NCBI GenBank assembly: GCA_902621345.1 | Contig: CACNLV010000001.1 | Coordinates: forward strand, 372,001-436,000 | From: an uncultured Pelagibacteraceae bacterium | Lineage (GTDB): Bacteria > Pseudomonadota > Alphaproteobacteria > Pelagibacterales > Pelagibacteraceae | Direction of reading: 5' to 3' | DNA length: 64,000 bases | Shown: one piece after another, positions 28,465-37,821 of the stretch | Layout: each line of letters begins with the position of its first letter | Position numbering within the stretch: position 1 is the stretch's first letter | Translations under genes and position numbers: made by a program | Notes under the pieces: generated by a model | Told to the model about the DNA's origin: nothing | Database searches by the model: none | The model's input: only the letters and a program-made list of their open reading frames with translations

Positions 28465-28928
28465 TGAATTTAAAAGAATTATATCAAGAAATAATTTTGG
28501 AGCATGGAAAGAACCCTCGAAATTTAGGGAAAACAGAAAATTTTAATAAAGATGCAAAAGGTAATAATCCATTATGTGGAGATAATGTACATGTATATCT
28601 TAAATTAAATGACCAAAGAAAAGTTGAGGATATTTCTTTTGAAGGAAGTGGATGTGCAATATCAATGGCATCAGCTTCTATAATGACTGATTTGATTAAA
28701 GGCAAAAGTGATAATGAAGCTAAAGAAATAATAGAGGATTTTTTAGGGATGATTAAAGAAAATCCTGAACTTAAAAATAATATTTTAAAAGAGGACGATA
28801 AAACAAAATTGATGTGTTTATCAGGTGTTAAACAATATCCAATGAGAGTTAAATGTGCTACCTTATCATGGCACACTTTGGTATCTGCAATGGAAAATGA
28901 TGGGAAAGAAATAACTACAGAAGATTAA
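28464..28928 (+). CDS. sufU: SufU/IscU-like scaffold or sulfur-transfer protein
   Basis: 154 aa. The three conserved cysteines are in NPLCGDNV, GSGCAISMASAS and GVKQYPMRVKCATLSWHTL, and the insertion between the second and third cysteine is the SufU type. In SUF systems it accepts sulfur from SufS. Alphaproteobacteria often use SufE for this, so the SufU form here is notable but known. TAATG overlap with sufS; sufT follows after 2 bp. Confidence 0.92.
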   Translation: MNLKELYQEIILEHGKNPRNLGKTENFNKDAKGNNPLCGDNVHVYLKLNDQRKVEDISFEGSGCAISMASASIMTDLIKGKSDNEAKEIIEDFLGMIKENPELKNNILKEDDKTKLMCLSGVKQYPMRVKCATLSWHTLVSAMENDGKEITTED

Positions 28929-28930
28929 TT

Positions 28931-29227
28931 ATGGAAGTAAAAAACAAAATAATTGAGGAAATTAAAAAAATTTATGATCCTGAATTACCAGTGAACATAT
29001 ATGAACTTGGTTTAATTTATGATATACAAGTAAGTGGTCGTAAAGCTGAAATTAAGATGACATTAACTACACCAAATTGTCCTGTTGCAGAAAGTTTACC
29101 AAAAGAGGTAAAAGAGGGTGCAATGCAAGTAGAGGGAATAGATGATGTAAATCTTGAATTGGTTTGGGATCCACCTTGGAATAAAGATATGATGTCAGAT
29201 GCAGCGAAATTGGAGTTAAACTTATAA
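28931..29227 (+). CDS. sufT: SUF-associated MIP18/DUF59 protein SufT
   Basis: 98 aa. IKKIYDPELPVNIYELGLIY is the DUF59 signature, and MTLTTPNCPVAESLP carries the conserved cysteine. Proteins of this group help mature Fe-S enzymes. Shares one base with iscA, within the suf operon. Confidence 0.93.
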   Translation: MEVKNKIIEEIKKIYDPELPVNIYELGLIYDIQVSGRKAEIKMTLTTPNCPVAESLPKEVKEGAMQVEGIDDVNLELVWDPPWNKDMMSDAAKLELNL

Positions 29228-29559
29228 TGAACCCTATTATTAAATTAAGTGATAATGCAGCTTTAAGAATTAAAGAAATAATGTCTAACGCTGAAAAAAA
29301 TGCGATAGGTGTAAGAGTTTCTGTAAAATCAGGTGGTTGTGCAGGTATGTCATACGTAATGGAATATTCAAAAGAGGTAAATCCTAATGATGAGTTGATA
29401 GAAGATAAAGGAGTAAAAGTTTACATTGACTCTGCAGCAGTTATGTATCTTTTAGGCACTGAGATGGATTATAAAAAGGAAGATTTTTCATCATCATTTG
29501 TCTTCAATAATCCTAATGAATCCGAACGTTGTGGCTGTGGGGAGTCTTTTAAAATATAG
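29227..29559 (+). CDS. sufA: A-type Fe-S carrier (IscA/SufA)
   Basis: 110 aa HesB-like protein. The three ligand cysteines are in SGGCAGMSY and the C-terminal ERCGCGESFKI. It carries clusters from the SufBCD scaffold to target proteins. Last gene of the suf operon. Whether it should be called SufA, IscA or ErpA cannot be decided from sequence alone, but the operon position favours SufA. Confidence 0.92.
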   Translation: MNPIIKLSDNAALRIKEIMSNAEKNAIGVRVSVKSGGCAGMSYVMEYSKEVNPNDELIEDKGVKVYIDSAAVMYLLGTEMDYKKEDFSSSFVFNNPNESERCGCGESFKI

Positions 29560-29615
29560 TCCCATTTTAAACATATCAGAGTTGCAATAAACGCATAGAC
29601 TGATAATATCTATCC

Positions 29616-29786
29616 ATGAACGTCTTTGAAATCAGAAATTTGCAAAACAACGAAGACAGAAAAGAGAAGAGAAAAACTTTTTTAAGATCTCTTATAAAGT
29701 CTGTTGATACTGGAGCAAATGGAACACTTGATTACATTGTTAAAAAAGGTTCTGGCAAAAACAAAATTGCTAAAACTAGACAATAA
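29616..29786 (+). CDS. small basic protein, 56 aa, unknown
   Basis: ATG 29616 to TAA 29786 encodes MNVFEIRNLQNNEDRKEK..., strongly basic with a middle LRSLIKSVDTGANGTLDYIV. It lies in the 229-bp gap between the suf operon and the convergent glnA end, leaving 2 bp to glnA. A TTGCAA at 29582-29587 and TAATAT at about 29604-29609 may be its promoter (16-bp spacer). No membrane segment or cysteine. I do not recognise it; codon choice looks like the neighbours. Confidence 0.55.
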   Translation: MNVFEIRNLQNNEDRKEKRKTFLRSLIKSVDTGANGTLDYIVKKGSGKNKIAKTRQ

Positions 29787-29788
29787 AA

Positions 29789-31195
29789 TTAACAACTGTA
29801 ATACATCTCAAACTCTATAGGATGAGGTGTGTGCTCAAAATTGTGTATTTCTTCAAACTTTAACGCAATGTAAGCATCTATTTGATCATCAGTAAATACA
29901 TTACCTTGTTTTAAGAAATCTCTATCTTTATCAAGACTTTCCATTGCTTCTCTTAAAGATCCACAAACAGTTGGGATTTTCTTAACTTCATCTTCTGATA
30001 AAGCATAAAGATCTTTATCAAATGATTTACCTGGATCAATTTTATTCTTAATTCCATCTAATCCAGCCATTAACATTGAAGCGAATGTTAAATATGGATT
30101 ACCAGCAGCATCACCAAATCTAATTTCACATCTAGCTGCTTTTTTACTTAAAGTGATAGGAATTCTGCAGGATGCTGATCTGTTTCTTGCTGAATAAGCT
30201 AATAAAACCGGAGCTTCAAATCCTGGAATTAGTCTTTTGTAACTATTCGTTGTAGCATTTGAAAAAGCATTTATAGCTTTTGCATGTTTTAAAATTCCGC
30301 CTATATAGTGTAAAGCTGTATCAGATAAACCAGCATATTTGTCACCAGAAAATAATGCTTTATCACCTTTCCAAATAGATTGGTGAACGTGCATACCTGA
30401 ACCATTGTCACCTTTAACAGGTTTTGGCATAAATGTGGCTGTCTTACCAAATGAGTGAGAAACCATGTGAACAGCATATTTATAAAGTTGTAGGTTATCT
30501 GCTTGGTCTACAAGTGTTCCAAAATACATTCCAAGTTCATGTTGACTTGGTGCAACTTCGTGGTGGTGTTTTTCAACTTTAATCCCCATTTCTTTCATTG
30601 CTTTTAAATATTCACTTCTCATGTCCTGTTCACTATCAACAGGAGGAACTGGGAAATAACCGCCTTTAATTCCTGGTCTGTGACCCATGTTACCATTTTC
30701 ATACTCTTTTCCTGAATTGTAAGGGCCTTCCTTACTATCTATCTTAAAACCAGTTTCATTCATGTCATTTTTAAATCTTACATCGTCAAATACGAAAAAT
30801 TCAGCCTCAGGACCAAAAAATGCTTTATCTCCAATTCCTGAACTTTTTAAATACGCTTCAGCTTTTTTAGCTGTTCCTCTAGGATCTCTCTCGTAAGGAT
30901 CTTTTTTAATTGCATCTAAAACATCACAAAAAAGGTTTAATGTGTTATGAGATGTAAAAGGATCTACAATTGCTCTAGAATTATCTGGTTTAAGGATCAT
31001 GTCAGACTCATTAATAGCTTTCCAACCAGCTATAGATGAACCATCAAAAAAAATTCCATCTTTTAACATATCCTCATCAACCATTTTGGCATCCATGGTT
31101 ACATGTTGAAGCTTACCTCTTGGATCAGTGAATCTTAAATCTACGTATTCAATTTCTTTGTCTTTTATAATTTTTAGTACATTGCTTGAACTCAT
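29789..31195 (-). CDS. glnA: glutamine synthetase, type I
   Basis: 468 aa, the GSI-beta length. Ammonia assimilation from glutamate and [13 protein letters not shown], the metal-site segment [24 protein letters not shown], and [10 protein letters not shown] are all present. Tyr397 in DLYALSEDE matches the adenylylation site of enteric GlnA, so control by GlnE and PII is possible. Single gene, with a 131-bp gap to the next divergent gene. Confidence 0.97.
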   Translation of the reverse strand: MSSSNVLKIIKDKEIEYVDLRFTDPRGKLQHVTMDAKMVDEDMLKDGIFFDGSSIAGWKAINESDMILKPDNSRAIVDPFTSHNTLNLFCDVLDAIKKDPYERDPRGTAKKAEAYLKSSGIGDKAFFGPEAEFFVFDDVRFKNDMNETGFKIDSKEGPYNSGKEYENGNMGHRPGIKGGYFPVPPVDSEQDMRSEYLKAMKEMGIKVEKHHHEVAPSQHELGMYFGTLVDQADNLQLYKYAVHMVSHSFGKTATFMPKPVKGDNGSGMHVHQSIWKGDKALFSGDKYAGLSDTALHYIGGILKHAKAINAFSNATTNSYKRLIPGFEAPVLLAYSARNRSASCRIPITLSKKAARCEIRFGDAAGNPYLTFASMLMAGLDGIKNKIDPGKSFDKDLYALSEDEVKKIPTVCGSLREAMESLDKDRDFLKQGNVFTDDQIDAYIALKFEEIHNFEHTPHPIEFEMYYSC

Positions 31196-31332
31196 TTCTG
31201 CCTCCGTAATTCAATGGTTGTGATACCAAATAAAGATTGATAAATAATCCTCTTTTACTTAATAACACCTATGCATTTTTAACATAAGTGTATAATGAAA
31301 TTAGATAAATAACTAACAATTAGAAGTTGAAA

Positions 31333-31812
31333 ATGACTCCAAAGGATAAAGAGCCCGTTAAAAGAGTTGAAAAGATTATAAAAGAATTTGATGAGAATTT
31401 AAACGTAAGCCTCTTAAAAACATCAGCAAGAACAGCCTCAGAGGCAGCCACTTCCTTAAATTGCGATGTTGGAGCAATCGTCAAAAGCTTACTTTTTAGG
31501 ACCGATAATAAATATACTTTATTTTTAGTGGCCGGAGATAAGAAGGCTTCTTTAAAAAAGATAAAAAAAAATATTAAATTTTTTGATGTTTCAATGGCTT
31601 CAGCTGAGGAAGTAAAAAACATAACTGGATATACTATCGGAGGTGTTTCTCCAGTAGGTCATATAAAAAATATTGATATTTACATTGATAAATCATTAGA
31701 AAGATTCGACTTTTTGTTTGCTGCAGCTGGACATCCAAATTGCATATTCAAAATAACCTTTTTAGATTTAAAAAAAATTACAAAGGGTGTAATTGAAGAT
31801 ATAATAGAATGA
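31333..31812 (+). CDS. YbaK/EbsC-type aminoacyl-tRNA deacylase
   Basis: 159 aa. The YbaK fold is suggested by AEAATSLNCDVGAIVKSLLF, LVAGDKKASLKKI, TGYTIGGVSPVGH and FAAAGHPNCIF, which hold the conserved Lys and Gly-Gly-Val-Ser-Pro loop of INS-superfamily editing enzymes. Such proteins clear mischarged Pro- or other tRNAs. A TTG at 31327 is in frame two codons earlier; I prefer ATG 31333. Overlaps the following transporter start by 4 bp (ATGA). Confidence 0.9.
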   Translation: MTPKDKEPVKRVEKIIKEFDENLNVSLLKTSARTASEAATSLNCDVGAIVKSLLFRTDNKYTLFLVAGDKKASLKKIKKNIKFFDVSMASAEEVKNITGYTIGGVSPVGHIKNIDIYIDKSLERFDFLFAAAGHPNCIFKITFLDLKKITKGVIEDIIE

Positions 31813-32708
31813 AACAACCAACTTTATTTGATTACCTTTTATTAATTTTTTTAGCATTAATTTGGGCATCTGCTTTTTTTAATATAAAAATTGCAACCTA
31901 TTCATTCGGGCCTATCACAATTGCATTTTTGAGAGTTTTTTTTGGTGCAATACCCGTTCTGTTGCTTTGTTATTACAAAAAAATAAAAGTGGAGGCATTT
32001 TCCAAAGACTGGCACTGGTTCGCTATGATTGGTTTTATAAATTTAGTTGCACCCTTTTATCTAATTGCTTACGGTGTGCAATCGGTTCAAAGCAATTTAG
32101 CTGCAATATTAATGTCAACAACACCATTAAGTTCTACAGTATTAGGTCACTTTTACACCAAAAATGAAAAATTTAATTTTGTTAAAACGATTGGTATTTT
32201 AATAGGTTTTTCCGGAATACTATATTTATTCTCAGACAACATTTTAATTAACGAAAATAATATTTTATCTGCATTATTAATTCTCTTGGGTTCAACTTGT
32301 TATGTAATAGGTGGAGTTTTAACTCTTAAAATTAGTAAGAAAAAAAATGAAAATGTGACAGGTTCAATATTAATTTGGGCTGTGATAATTTTGATACCAA
32401 TTGTAAGCTTTGCAGAACAACCTTGGAATATAAATCCTAGACTAGATTCTACTATATCAGTAATGTATTTGGGTTTAGTCTCGACTGGAATAGCATGGCT
32501 GTTGAGATTTAAAATTTTAGTGAAAAATGGGTTAATCTTCCAATCACAAGTCTCGTATTTAATTCCAATTTTTGGAACAATTCTAAGTTATATATTTTTA
32601 AAAGAGCTAATTACTTTTAAAGTTTTGATCTCTTTAATCGCTGTTTCAATTGGTATTTATTTTGTTAGACGAGCTGATAATAAAGTAAGTAAAATTAGGG
32701 TTGATTAG
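31809..32708 (+). CDS. DMT-superfamily EamA transporter
   Basis: 299 aa, almost entirely hydrophobic with about ten membrane segments in two repeats: the first EamA repeat begins [19 protein letters not shown] and the second at about residue 150, with the [18 protein letters not shown] motif near the C terminus. Metabolite exporter or importer in the inner membrane; substrate unknown. Coupled to the deacylase gene by a 4-bp overlap. Confidence 0.9.
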   Translation: MKQPTLFDYLLLIFLALIWASAFFNIKIATYSFGPITIAFLRVFFGAIPVLLLCYYKKIKVEAFSKDWHWFAMIGFINLVAPFYLIAYGVQSVQSNLAAILMSTTPLSSTVLGHFYTKNEKFNFVKTIGILIGFSGILYLFSDNILINENNILSALLILLGSTCYVIGGVLTLKISKKKNENVTGSILIWAVIILIPIVSFAEQPWNINPRLDSTISVMYLGLVSTGIAWLLRFKILVKNGLIFQSQVSYLIPIFGTILSYIFLKELITFKVLISLIAVSIGIYFVRRADNKVSKIRVD

Positions 32709-32782
32709 TACAATCCAAGGTTGAAAACATTATTGACCCATTTACAACATTATTAAAAAGGTCTTTAATTATATTTATAAAA

Positions 32783-34501
32783 ATGGCTAAGAAAAAAAGG
32801 AAAAAAGCTGTAAATAAAAAAAGAAAGAAAACAAAAAAGTCGATTAAAAAAAGAAAAAAACTTAAAGCGGTACGACAAAAAAAACTTTCTTCAGTAAAAA
32901 AACCTAAAAAAAATCTTAAGTCAAAATCAAAAAAACGTAAAACAAGAGGAGTAAAAATGAGTGCAGAAGCGATGAAAGTGTCATCTGTATTAGATACCTC
33001 TCATTTAAAGGTTAAATTTCCATTTAAAGCTAAATATGGAAATTACATAAATGGAAAATTTGTGGAACCTAAATCAGGCAAATATTTTGATAATGTTAGT
33101 CCGATTTCTAATGAGAAAATCTGTTCAGTTGCGCGTTCAAATGAGCAAGACGTTGAAGCGGCATTAGATGCAGCTCACGCAGCTTTCCCTGAGTGGGGAA
33201 AGACAGACATCACTACAAGATCAAACATCTTGTATAAAATTGCTGATGTTTTGGAAAAAAATCTAAACTTATTAGCTGTAGCTGAATGTTTAGATAATGG
33301 AAAACCTATCAGAGAATGTATGGCGGCAGATTTACCTTTGGTTATTGATCATTGGAGATATTTTGCTGGGGTAATTAGAGCGGAAGAAGGATCTATCGCT
33401 GAGATTGCTAATAACCAATATTCATACAATTTTCATGAACCATTAGGAGTAGTTGGTCAGATAGTTCCGTGGAATTTCCCATTATTAATGGCAACATGGA
33501 AGTTAGCACCAGCACTTGCTGCAGGAAACTGTTCAGTTTTAAAACCAGCTGAGCAAACTCCAGCATCAATTATGGTAATGATGGAACTAATTGGAGATTT
33601 ATTACCTCCAGGAGTAGTTAACATTGTTAGTGGTTTTGGATTAGAAGCAGGTAAACCTTTAGCGTCCTCTAAAAGAGTAGCTAAAGTTGCATTTACTGGT
33701 GAAACAACAACTGGAAGATTGATTATGCAGTATGCTGCACAAAACATAATTCCAATTACTTTGGAATTAGGTGGAAAATCTCCGAATATTTTCTTTGAAG
33801 ATGTTATGGAAAAAGATGATGACTTCTTTGATAAATGTATCGAAGGTTTTGTCATGTTCAATCTTAACCAAGGTGAGGTTTGTACTTGTCCAAGCAGAGC
33901 TTTAATTCAAGAGTCGATTTATGATAAATTCATGGAAAGAGCTATTGCTAGAACTAAAGCTGTTGTTCAAGATAATCCTTTAAAAATGGAAACAATGATT
34001 GGAGCTCAAGCATCTGTAGAGCAAATGGAGAAGATAAAATCTTATCTAGAGCTTGGAAAAAAAGAAGGTGCTAAAGTTCTGACTGGTGGTAGCGTTGCTA
34101 AGTTAAATAGTGGATTGGAAAAAGGAAACTATATCCAACCTACTGTTTTCGAAGCTAAAAATGACATGCGTATATCACAAGAAGAAATCTTTGGACCTGT
34201 TGTATCTGTGATTAAATTTAAAGATGAAGCAGAAGCATTAAAAATTGCTAATGATACTCTTTATGGTTTAGGCGCAGCTGTATGGACCAGAAATGGAAAC
34301 ATAGCTCACAGAATGGGAAGAGCGATACAAGCAGGGATAGTATGGACTAATTGCTATCATGCTTATCCTGCTCACTCTCCATTTGGTGGTTACAAACAAT
34401 CTGGAGTTGGTAGAGAAACACACAAAATGATGCTTAATCACTATAGACAGAATAAGAACTTACACGTTTCTTATGCTGAGAAAAAATTAGGCTTCTTTTA
34501 A
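32783..34501 (+). CDS. NAD-dependent aldehyde dehydrogenase with lysine-rich N-terminal leader
   Basis: The full frame is 572 aa. Residues 59-572 (514 aa) are a complete ALDH of the acetaldehyde/ExaC-AldB kind: [31 protein letters not shown] (glutamate base), and [11 protein letters not shown] with the catalytic Cys. Residues 1-58 are almost all Lys and Arg. An internal ATG at 32957 (MSAEAMK) has a strong AGAGGAG ribosome site at 32944-32950, so the enzyme may start there, with the leader made separately or not at all. The following DUF779 gene is the usual partner. Confidence 0.9.
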   Translation: MAKKKRKKAVNKKRKKTKKSIKKRKKLKAVRQKKLSSVKKPKKNLKSKSKKRKTRGVKMSAEAMKVSSVLDTSHLKVKFPFKAKYGNYINGKFVEPKSGKYFDNVSPISNEKICSVARSNEQDVEAALDAAHAAFPEWGKTDITTRSNILYKIADVLEKNLNLLAVAECLDNGKPIRECMAADLPLVIDHWRYFAGVIRAEEGSIAEIANNQYSYNFHEPLGVVGQIVPWNFPLLMATWKLAPALAAGNCSVLKPAEQTPASIMVMMELIGDLLPPGVVNIVSGFGLEAGKPLASSKRVAKVAFTGETTTGRLIMQYAAQNIIPITLELGGKSPNIFFEDVMEKDDDFFDKCIEGFVMFNLNQGEVCTCPSRALIQESIYDKFMERAIARTKAVVQDNPLKMETMIGAQASVEQMEKIKSYLELGKKEGAKVLTGGSVAKLNSGLEKGNYIQPTVFEAKNDMRISQEEIFGPVVSVIKFKDEAEALKIANDTLYGLGAAVWTRNGNIAHRMGRAIQAGIVWTNCYHAYPAHSPFGGYKQSGVGRETHKMMLNHYRQNKNLHVSYAEKKLGFF

Positions 34502-34515
34502 ACAAATAATATATA

Positions 34516-34544
34516 CTGGCCCATGATTCGACGTCATGGGCCAG
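34516..34544. repeat. perfect 11-bp stem-loop between the aldehyde dehydrogenase and DUF779 genes
   Basis: CTGGCCCATGA (34516-34526) and TCATGGGCCAG (34534-34544) pair perfectly around a 7-nt loop. It is far more G+C-rich than its surroundings. It has no T tract after it on the plus strand, so it is not a classic terminator; it could be an mRNA processing or stability element between the two genes, or a two-way transcription stop. It covers the first possible DUF779 start at 34536. Confidence 0.7.
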
Positions 34545-34553
34545 AGAAAAAAT

Positions 34554-34907
34554 ATGAAAGTATCAGCAACACGTTCGGCTTTGAGCTTATTATCTGAATT
34601 AAAAGAAAAGTATGGTGAAAAATTAATGTTTCACCAATCTGGAGGATGTTGTGATGGAAGTGCGCCCATGTGTTTTCAGGAAGGTGAATTTCCTTTAGGT
34701 GATAATGATATAAAGTTAGGTGAAATTGGAGGTGTCCCGTTTTATATGAATGGAGACCAATATGAAAAATGGAAACACACTGATTTAACAATAGATGCAG
34801 TTAAAGGTATTGGTGGAATGTTTTCGTTGGATAATGGTACAGGAAGAAGATTTTTAACAAAATCTGAAATTTGTCTTGTTGTCGATAATGATAATCCTAA
34901 TCACTAA
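34554..34907 (+). CDS. DUF779 protein, aldehyde dehydrogenase partner
   Basis: 117 aa from ATG 34554; the frame also has ATG 34536, but that sits inside the stem-loop. TRSALSLLSELKEKYG, HQSGGCCDGSAPMCF with three cysteines, and DLTIDAVKGIGGMFSLD identify DUF779, which is found next to ExaC/AcoD-type dehydrogenases in many bacteria. The cysteines suggest metal or aldehyde binding. Exact role is unknown. Confidence 0.9.
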   Translation: MKVSATRSALSLLSELKEKYGEKLMFHQSGGCCDGSAPMCFQEGEFPLGDNDIKLGEIGGVPFYMNGDQYEKWKHTDLTIDAVKGIGGMFSLDNGTGRRFLTKSEICLVVDNDNPNH

Positions 34908-34929
34908 TTAATAAGCTAAATAATTTTAC

Positions 34930-35403
34930 ATGTCTGTTTTTTTAAGTTCTCAAAAAGTAATTAAAGAATGGATTGATTATAATAATCACATGAATGTTTC
35001 TTACTACCTTTTAATTTTTGATAAATATGGTGCAGATACGTTAAATAATATCTTCAAAATGGGAGAACATTCAGCAAAAACAACAGGTAAAAGCACTATG
35101 ATTGTTGAGTCAAATATTACTTATAATCAAGAATTAAAGGTTAATGATGAAGTAGATATTAATTTGATTTATTTCGATCATGATAAAAAAAGACTTCAAT
35201 ATAAAATGGAAATGATTCATAAAGAAAAAAAATACCTAGCATCGACCATTGAAATATTAGCTTTGTATGTTGATTTAAATACAAGAAAAGTTTCTGAGTT
35301 CGAGGAAGAAAAAGTCAAGATTATGGATGATTACATAAAAAAAAACGCTTCAAACTTTAAAAGTGAAAATTTAAAATTCTCACACAAATTAAAAAAAAAT
35401 TAA
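34930..35403 (+). CDS. hotdog-fold acyl-CoA thioesterase
   Basis: 157 aa. VIKEWIDYNNHMNVSYYLLIFD is the start of the 4-hydroxybenzoyl-CoA-thioesterase-like hotdog fold, with the active-site Asp/Asn pattern DYNNHMN, followed by the long central helix and a MIVESNITYNQELKV strand. Substrate unknown; related proteins sit in carnitine or beta-oxidation loci. It ends in a 13-bp stem-loop shared with the convergent GYD gene. Confidence 0.85.
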   Translation: MSVFLSSQKVIKEWIDYNNHMNVSYYLLIFDKYGADTLNNIFKMGEHSAKTTGKSTMIVESNITYNQELKVNDEVDINLIYFDHDKKRLQYKMEMIHKEKKYLASTIEILALYVDLNTRKVSEFEEEKVKIMDDYIKKNASNFKSENLKFSHKLKKN

Positions 35404-35434
35404 TATAACTTCCAGTCCGCTACTGGAAGTTATA
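35404..35434. terminator. bidirectional stem-loop terminator between convergent genes
   Basis: TATAACTTCCAGT (35404-35416) pairs perfectly with ACTGGAAGTTATA (35422-35434) around CCGCT. It starts in the base after the thioesterase stop and ends 7 bp before the GYD stop, the place for a terminator serving both strands. There is no long T tract, so strength is uncertain. Confidence 0.65.
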
Positions 35435-35441
35435 CATAAAA

Positions 35442-35759
35442 TTACTGACCGGGTGCTTTATAACCAATTTTACTTGCTTTTGTTGTTGCTTTAGTGAAAT
35501 CAATTGCCTCTAGTATTGTAAGATTTCTAACAGCTCCTGATGCCTCAACAACAAGTTTTATTGCAGCAAAGTCATCAAAACTTGGTACATCAGTAACAAC
35601 TACAAAGTCATATGAGCCTCTTACAATGTCCATACTGTGCATAGTTCCGCCCATTGCTTTTGTTAATTGTTCCACGACAGCTTTTCTATCACTTGTTGGA
35701 TCTTTTAAAAATCCTTGAAAAGCTTTTTCAGTGTAGTTTCCCATTATATATGCTTTCAT
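35442..35759 (-). CDS. GYD-domain protein
   Basis: 105 aa. YIMGNYTEKAFQGFLKDP, then MGGTMHSMDIVRGSYDFVVVTDVPSFDDFAAI, is the GYD-domain pattern, a ferredoxin-like dimeric alpha/beta-barrel fold. The signature triplet is seen as GSYD. Function unknown in the family. It is separated by 68 bp from the ABC ATPase gene upstream of it on the same strand. Confidence 0.88.
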   Translation of the reverse strand: MKAYIMGNYTEKAFQGFLKDPTSDRKAVVEQLTKAMGGTMHSMDIVRGSYDFVVVTDVPSFDDFAAIKLVVEASGAVRNLTILEAIDFTKATTKASKIGYKAPGQ

Positions 35760-35827
35760 ATGTTACCTCTTTCTTTATTTAATAAATATTACAGCAAAAT
35801 TTATGTATGTAGAAGTGGTATATTTGT

Positions 35828-36625
35828 CTAATTATTTTCTATTCGGTCCATTTCTTTAAGTTCGACTTCTAACTTGTCTAATTCCTCACCACCTGCCATC
35901 ATGCTTAAAAGTTTTTCTCTAGATATATCTTTTTTTTGAAATGTTCCCATACTTTTTCCTCGATTTAAAACTGTAAAGCTATTTCCAACAGGATAAGCAT
36001 GATGAACGTTGTGTGTTATTAAAATTACAGCTAAGCCTTGTGATGCTGCTTTAACAATATATTTTAGGACCATTGAAGCTTGATGTACACCTAATGCTGA
36101 TGTTGGTTCATCTAATACCAAAACTTTTGCCCCAAAATAAATTGCTCTAGAAATAGCGAGACATTGTCTTTCACCTCCAGACATCGTACCGACGGCTTGT
36201 GATGGGTCTCTCACATCAATACCTATTTGTCCCATTCTTTCTGCAGCTATAGTGTTTGCTTTTTCAATATCAAAAGTTTTGAAAAAAGGTAAACCTTTTT
36301 GTGGCTCTCTACCCATAAAAAAATTTCTAGTAACACTCATAAGGGAAACTAATGCTAAATCTTGATAAACAGTACCTATCCCAATATCCAAAGCATCTCG
36401 TGGTGAGTCAAAAACTATTTTTTGATCTTCAAAAATAATTTCACCTTCATCAGGCTTATGAACGCCTGCTAAAGTTTTTATCAAAGTAGATTTTCCAGCT
36501 CCATTGTCACCAAGTAAGCACATTATTTCACCTTTTTTTAATTTCATAGTGACATCTTTCAAAGCAATTACTTTACCAAAAAATTTACTTATATTATTGA
36601 ATTGAACTAAATATTCAGACATCAC
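35828..36625 (-). CDS. sugar/inositol-type ABC transporter ATPase
   Basis: 265 aa, a single ABC domain like FrcA, not the double ATPase of RbsA. Walker [15 protein letters not shown] (about 37-50), signature [14 protein letters not shown], Walker [13 protein letters not shown], then [10 protein letters not shown] with the switch His. Energises the importer made with the next two genes on the strand; its start overlaps the permease stop by 4 bp. The position beside iolG/iolE/iolD suggests inositol or another cyclitol. Confidence 0.92.
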   Translation of the reverse strand: MMSEYLVQFNNISKFFGKVIALKDVTMKLKKGEIMCLLGDNGAGKSTLIKTLAGVHKPDEGEIIFEDQKIVFDSPRDALDIGIGTVYQDLALVSLMSVTRNFFMGREPQKGLPFFKTFDIEKANTIAAERMGQIGIDVRDPSQAVGTMSGGERQCLAISRAIYFGAKVLVLDEPTSALGVHQASMVLKYIVKAASQGLAVILITHNVHHAYPVGNSFTVLNRGKSMGTFQKKDISREKLLSMMAGGEELDKLEVELKEMDRIENN

Positions 36626-37749
36626 TTAGTCTCCGTAACTTTTTTTCTAATATAGTTATTGAATACTACTGCAATTAACATCATTGCGCCTAAAAAAACC
36701 TTAAACCAATCAGTATCCACATCTGTATAAAAAATTCCCATTGATACAGTGCCAAAAATAATAGCGCCCAATGCTGCTCCGATGGCAGAGCCATAACCTC
36801 CAGTCAAAAGACAACCGCCAACCACGGCAGCTGCTATTGCTTCCAATTCTTTTAAAGTTCCTCTCATAGTATCTGCAGAACCTGCATCTAAAACTTGAAT
36901 ACAAGCAAATATTGTCGATGCTACAGCTGTTCCAATAAATAGACTTATTTTTACTTTTCCAACAGGTACACCAACATTTGTAGCACCAACTTTATCTCCA
37001 CCTGATGCAAATATCCAATTTCCATATCTAGTTTTCATAAGTATCCAAGTCGCAAATAATGTAAGAGCAATAAACCATATTACTGATGGTGGAATACCTG
37101 TAGCTAATGGTGTACCGTCAGTTCTTAGCGCAATTAATTTCATCGATCCTAGCCATGTGAATAACCATTGAAAAGTATCTGTTGCAAACAACCAAGCGAT
37201 TGGATCATCCTCTATTAAAACTCTTAATCCTGGTACTTGAGTTCTTCCTGTAATTAATCTCGTAATAGCTAAAGTTGCCCCTCTTAAAATGAACAACATT
37301 GCAAGAGTTACTATGAAGGATGGAAGACCAGTTTTTACTACCATTATACCATTGAAATAACCAATTAGTACTGCCATAGCAAAAGCAAAAATAATACTCG
37401 TCCACAAAGGCCAGCCCCAATAAATTGCAGGTATAGCGATACAGATTCCTGCAAAACCAATCATTGATCCAATTGATAAATCAAACTCTCCACCGATCAT
37501 TAACATTGCAGCAGCAATAGCAATAATTCCTAAATTAGCTGAAACATCTAAAAAATTTAATGTCCCATAAGCGCTAAACATTCCAGTGTCACCAGCAACT
37601 ATTCCGAAAAAAATAAAAACTAAAATTGAGCCGCCTAAAGCACCAAGCTCTGGTCTGTTTAATAAAACTCTAAGAGGTGAAATTTTTTTAAGTCTTTCAT
37701 CTTGTCCACTATCTTTTTTAGATTGAATACTCTCTGATTTTACAGACAT
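36622..37749 (-). CDS. sugar/inositol-type ABC transporter permease
   Basis: 375 aa integral membrane protein of the RbsC/FrcC family with eight to ten segments beginning at about residue 33. [16 protein letters not shown] and [22 protein letters not shown] are the characteristic conserved stretches. Works as a homodimer with the ATPase and the binding protein. Separated from the binding-protein gene by an intrinsic terminator that lies in the 72-bp gap. Confidence 0.92.
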   Translation of the reverse strand: MSVKSESIQSKKDSGQDERLKKISPLRVLLNRPELGALGGSILVFIFFGIVAGDTGMFSAYGTLNFLDVSANLGIIAIAAAMLMIGGEFDLSIGSMIGFAGICIAIPAIYWGWPLWTSIIFAFAMAVLIGYFNGIMVVKTGLPSFIVTLAMLFILRGATLAITRLITGRTQVPGLRVLIEDDPIAWLFATDTFQWLFTWLGSMKLIALRTDGTPLATGIPPSVIWFIALTLFATWILMKTRYGNWIFASGGDKVGATNVGVPVGKVKISLFIGTAVASTIFACIQVLDAGSADTMRGTLKELEAIAAAVVGGCLLTGGYGSAIGAALGAIIFGTVSMGIFYTDVDTDWFKVFLGAMMLIAVVFNNYIRKKVTETK

Positions 37750-37780
37750 ATAAAAATTATAATTTAAAGATGATTAAAAA

Positions 37781-37810
37781 AAAGGCCTGACTAACATTAG
37801 TCAGGCCTTT
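37781..37810 (-). terminator. intrinsic terminator behind the binding-protein gene
   Basis: AAAGGCCTGACTAA (37781-37794) pairs with TTAGTCAGGCCTTT (37797-37810). On the minus strand the stem is followed by a run of eight T residues (37780-37775 and the stem's own tail), a canonical Rho-independent terminator. Placed between the binding-protein and permease genes, it probably lets most transcripts end early, giving excess binding protein over membrane subunits. Confidence 0.88.
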
Positions 37811-37821
37811 AATTCATATTT

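Noticed and set aside
28484-28876. 130-aa minus-strand open frame inside sufU
   Set aside because: Antisense of a clear sufU gene; no family features and Ser/Leu-rich shadow composition.
33457-33861. 134-aa minus-strand open frame inside the aldehyde dehydrogenase
   Set aside because: Mirror of conserved ALDH codons; no start signal or recognisable domain.
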